This document shows positions 63,905 through 64,000 of a stretch of 64,000 nucleotides of DNA, in pieces; positions within the stretch are counted from its first letter, which is position 1, and each line of letters starts with the position of its first letter. The stretch spans positions 31,717,420 to 31,781,419 of the forward strand of contig CM032669.1 of assembly GCA_019095985.1 (NCBI GenBank), given 5' to 3'. The stretch comes from Streblospio benedicti (taxonomy: Eukaryota > Annelida > Polychaeta > Spionida > Spionidae). The notes under the pieces are model-generated. The model did no database searches and had not been told where the DNA came from. It saw nothing but the letters and a program-made list of their open reading frames with translations. Made by a program: the position numbers and the translations under genes.

Positions 63905-64000
63905 AAACGTGACTTTGAGGGCATCATCTACTACCAATGTGCGGAGTTGTGGACAACGTACCGTGACCGCAACATCTTCAACACCTCCATGTTCTTGCTC
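63905..64000 (+). CDS. Class A GPCR, exon 5 (ECL2 to start of TM5), cut by the window edge
   Basis: Opens after acceptor TTTTTGCCAATAG in phase 0, 406 bp downstream of exon 4, and stays open to the last base. It reads KRDFEGIIYYQCAELW, then TTYRDRNIFNTSMFLL. The Cys in YYQC is the expected ECL2 partner of Cys3.25, and the run after it leads into TM5. The rest of the receptor (TM5 to TM7, C-tail) lies beyond the window. Confidence 0.82.

Overview
The window looks like AT-rich, repeat-laden nuclear DNA of a marine invertebrate animal. The evidence is spliced genes with kilobase introns, very long CA/GT microsatellites, tRNA-derived SINEs, CR1/Jockey-like LINE fragments, many MITEs, and a gene family I remember from cnidarian, hemichordate and lancelet genome models. 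I cannot fix the species. A run of exactly 100 N (10634-10733) is an assembly gap of unknown true size.

Two host genes can be supported. On the minus strand, 13970-13323 encodes a secreted single-exon C1q-domain protein. On the plus strand, five exons (19475-19740, 21498-21588, 31227-31339, 63372-63498 and 63905 to the window edge) make the first half of a class A (rhodopsin-like) peptide-type GPCR, from TM1 to the start of TM5. All splice sites are GT/AG and all phases agree. Its third intron is 32,032 bp, so nearly everything from 31.3 to 63.4 kb is intronic.

Layout: 1-13.3 kb is mostly empty sequence with a Tigger-like MITE (2.4 kb), an orphan repeat (3.0 kb), a SINE (5.5 kb), a complete 396-bp hAT-like MITE (6.2 kb), a 270-bp GT array (7.3 kb) and a CATWGGCAGATC MITE (10.0 kb). 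From 13.3 to 19 kb lie the C1q gene, an orphan repeat and a LINE tail ending in a CA array. From 19.5 to 31.3 kb lie GPCR exons 1-3 with SINEs, a second LINE, a 226-bp CA array and two foldback structures.

Inside GPCR intron 3 lie a piggyBac-like MITE (32.6 kb), a CpG-rich patch (33.6 kb), and a nested 6.8-kb element (35,033-41,827). The outer ends of that element match the 6.2-kb MITE, and its core has ~345-bp inverted repeats around a decayed minus-strand gene. Further on are direct repeats (42.2/43.1 kb), an antisense 262-codon orphan ORF with CRE-like sites upstream (45.1-46.0 kb), repeats and foldbacks (47-51 kb), a second, better preserved but truncated copy of the decayed gene (54.9-56.4 kb), and another MITE (61.2 kb).

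The most unusual signals are the nested element that ties a widespread orphan gene family to transposon-style ends, the antisense orphan ORF, a minisatellite built from the GPCR exon-3 splice donor, and a relic of GPCR exon 1 inside intron 1. No CRISPR, operon or bacterial feature is present.
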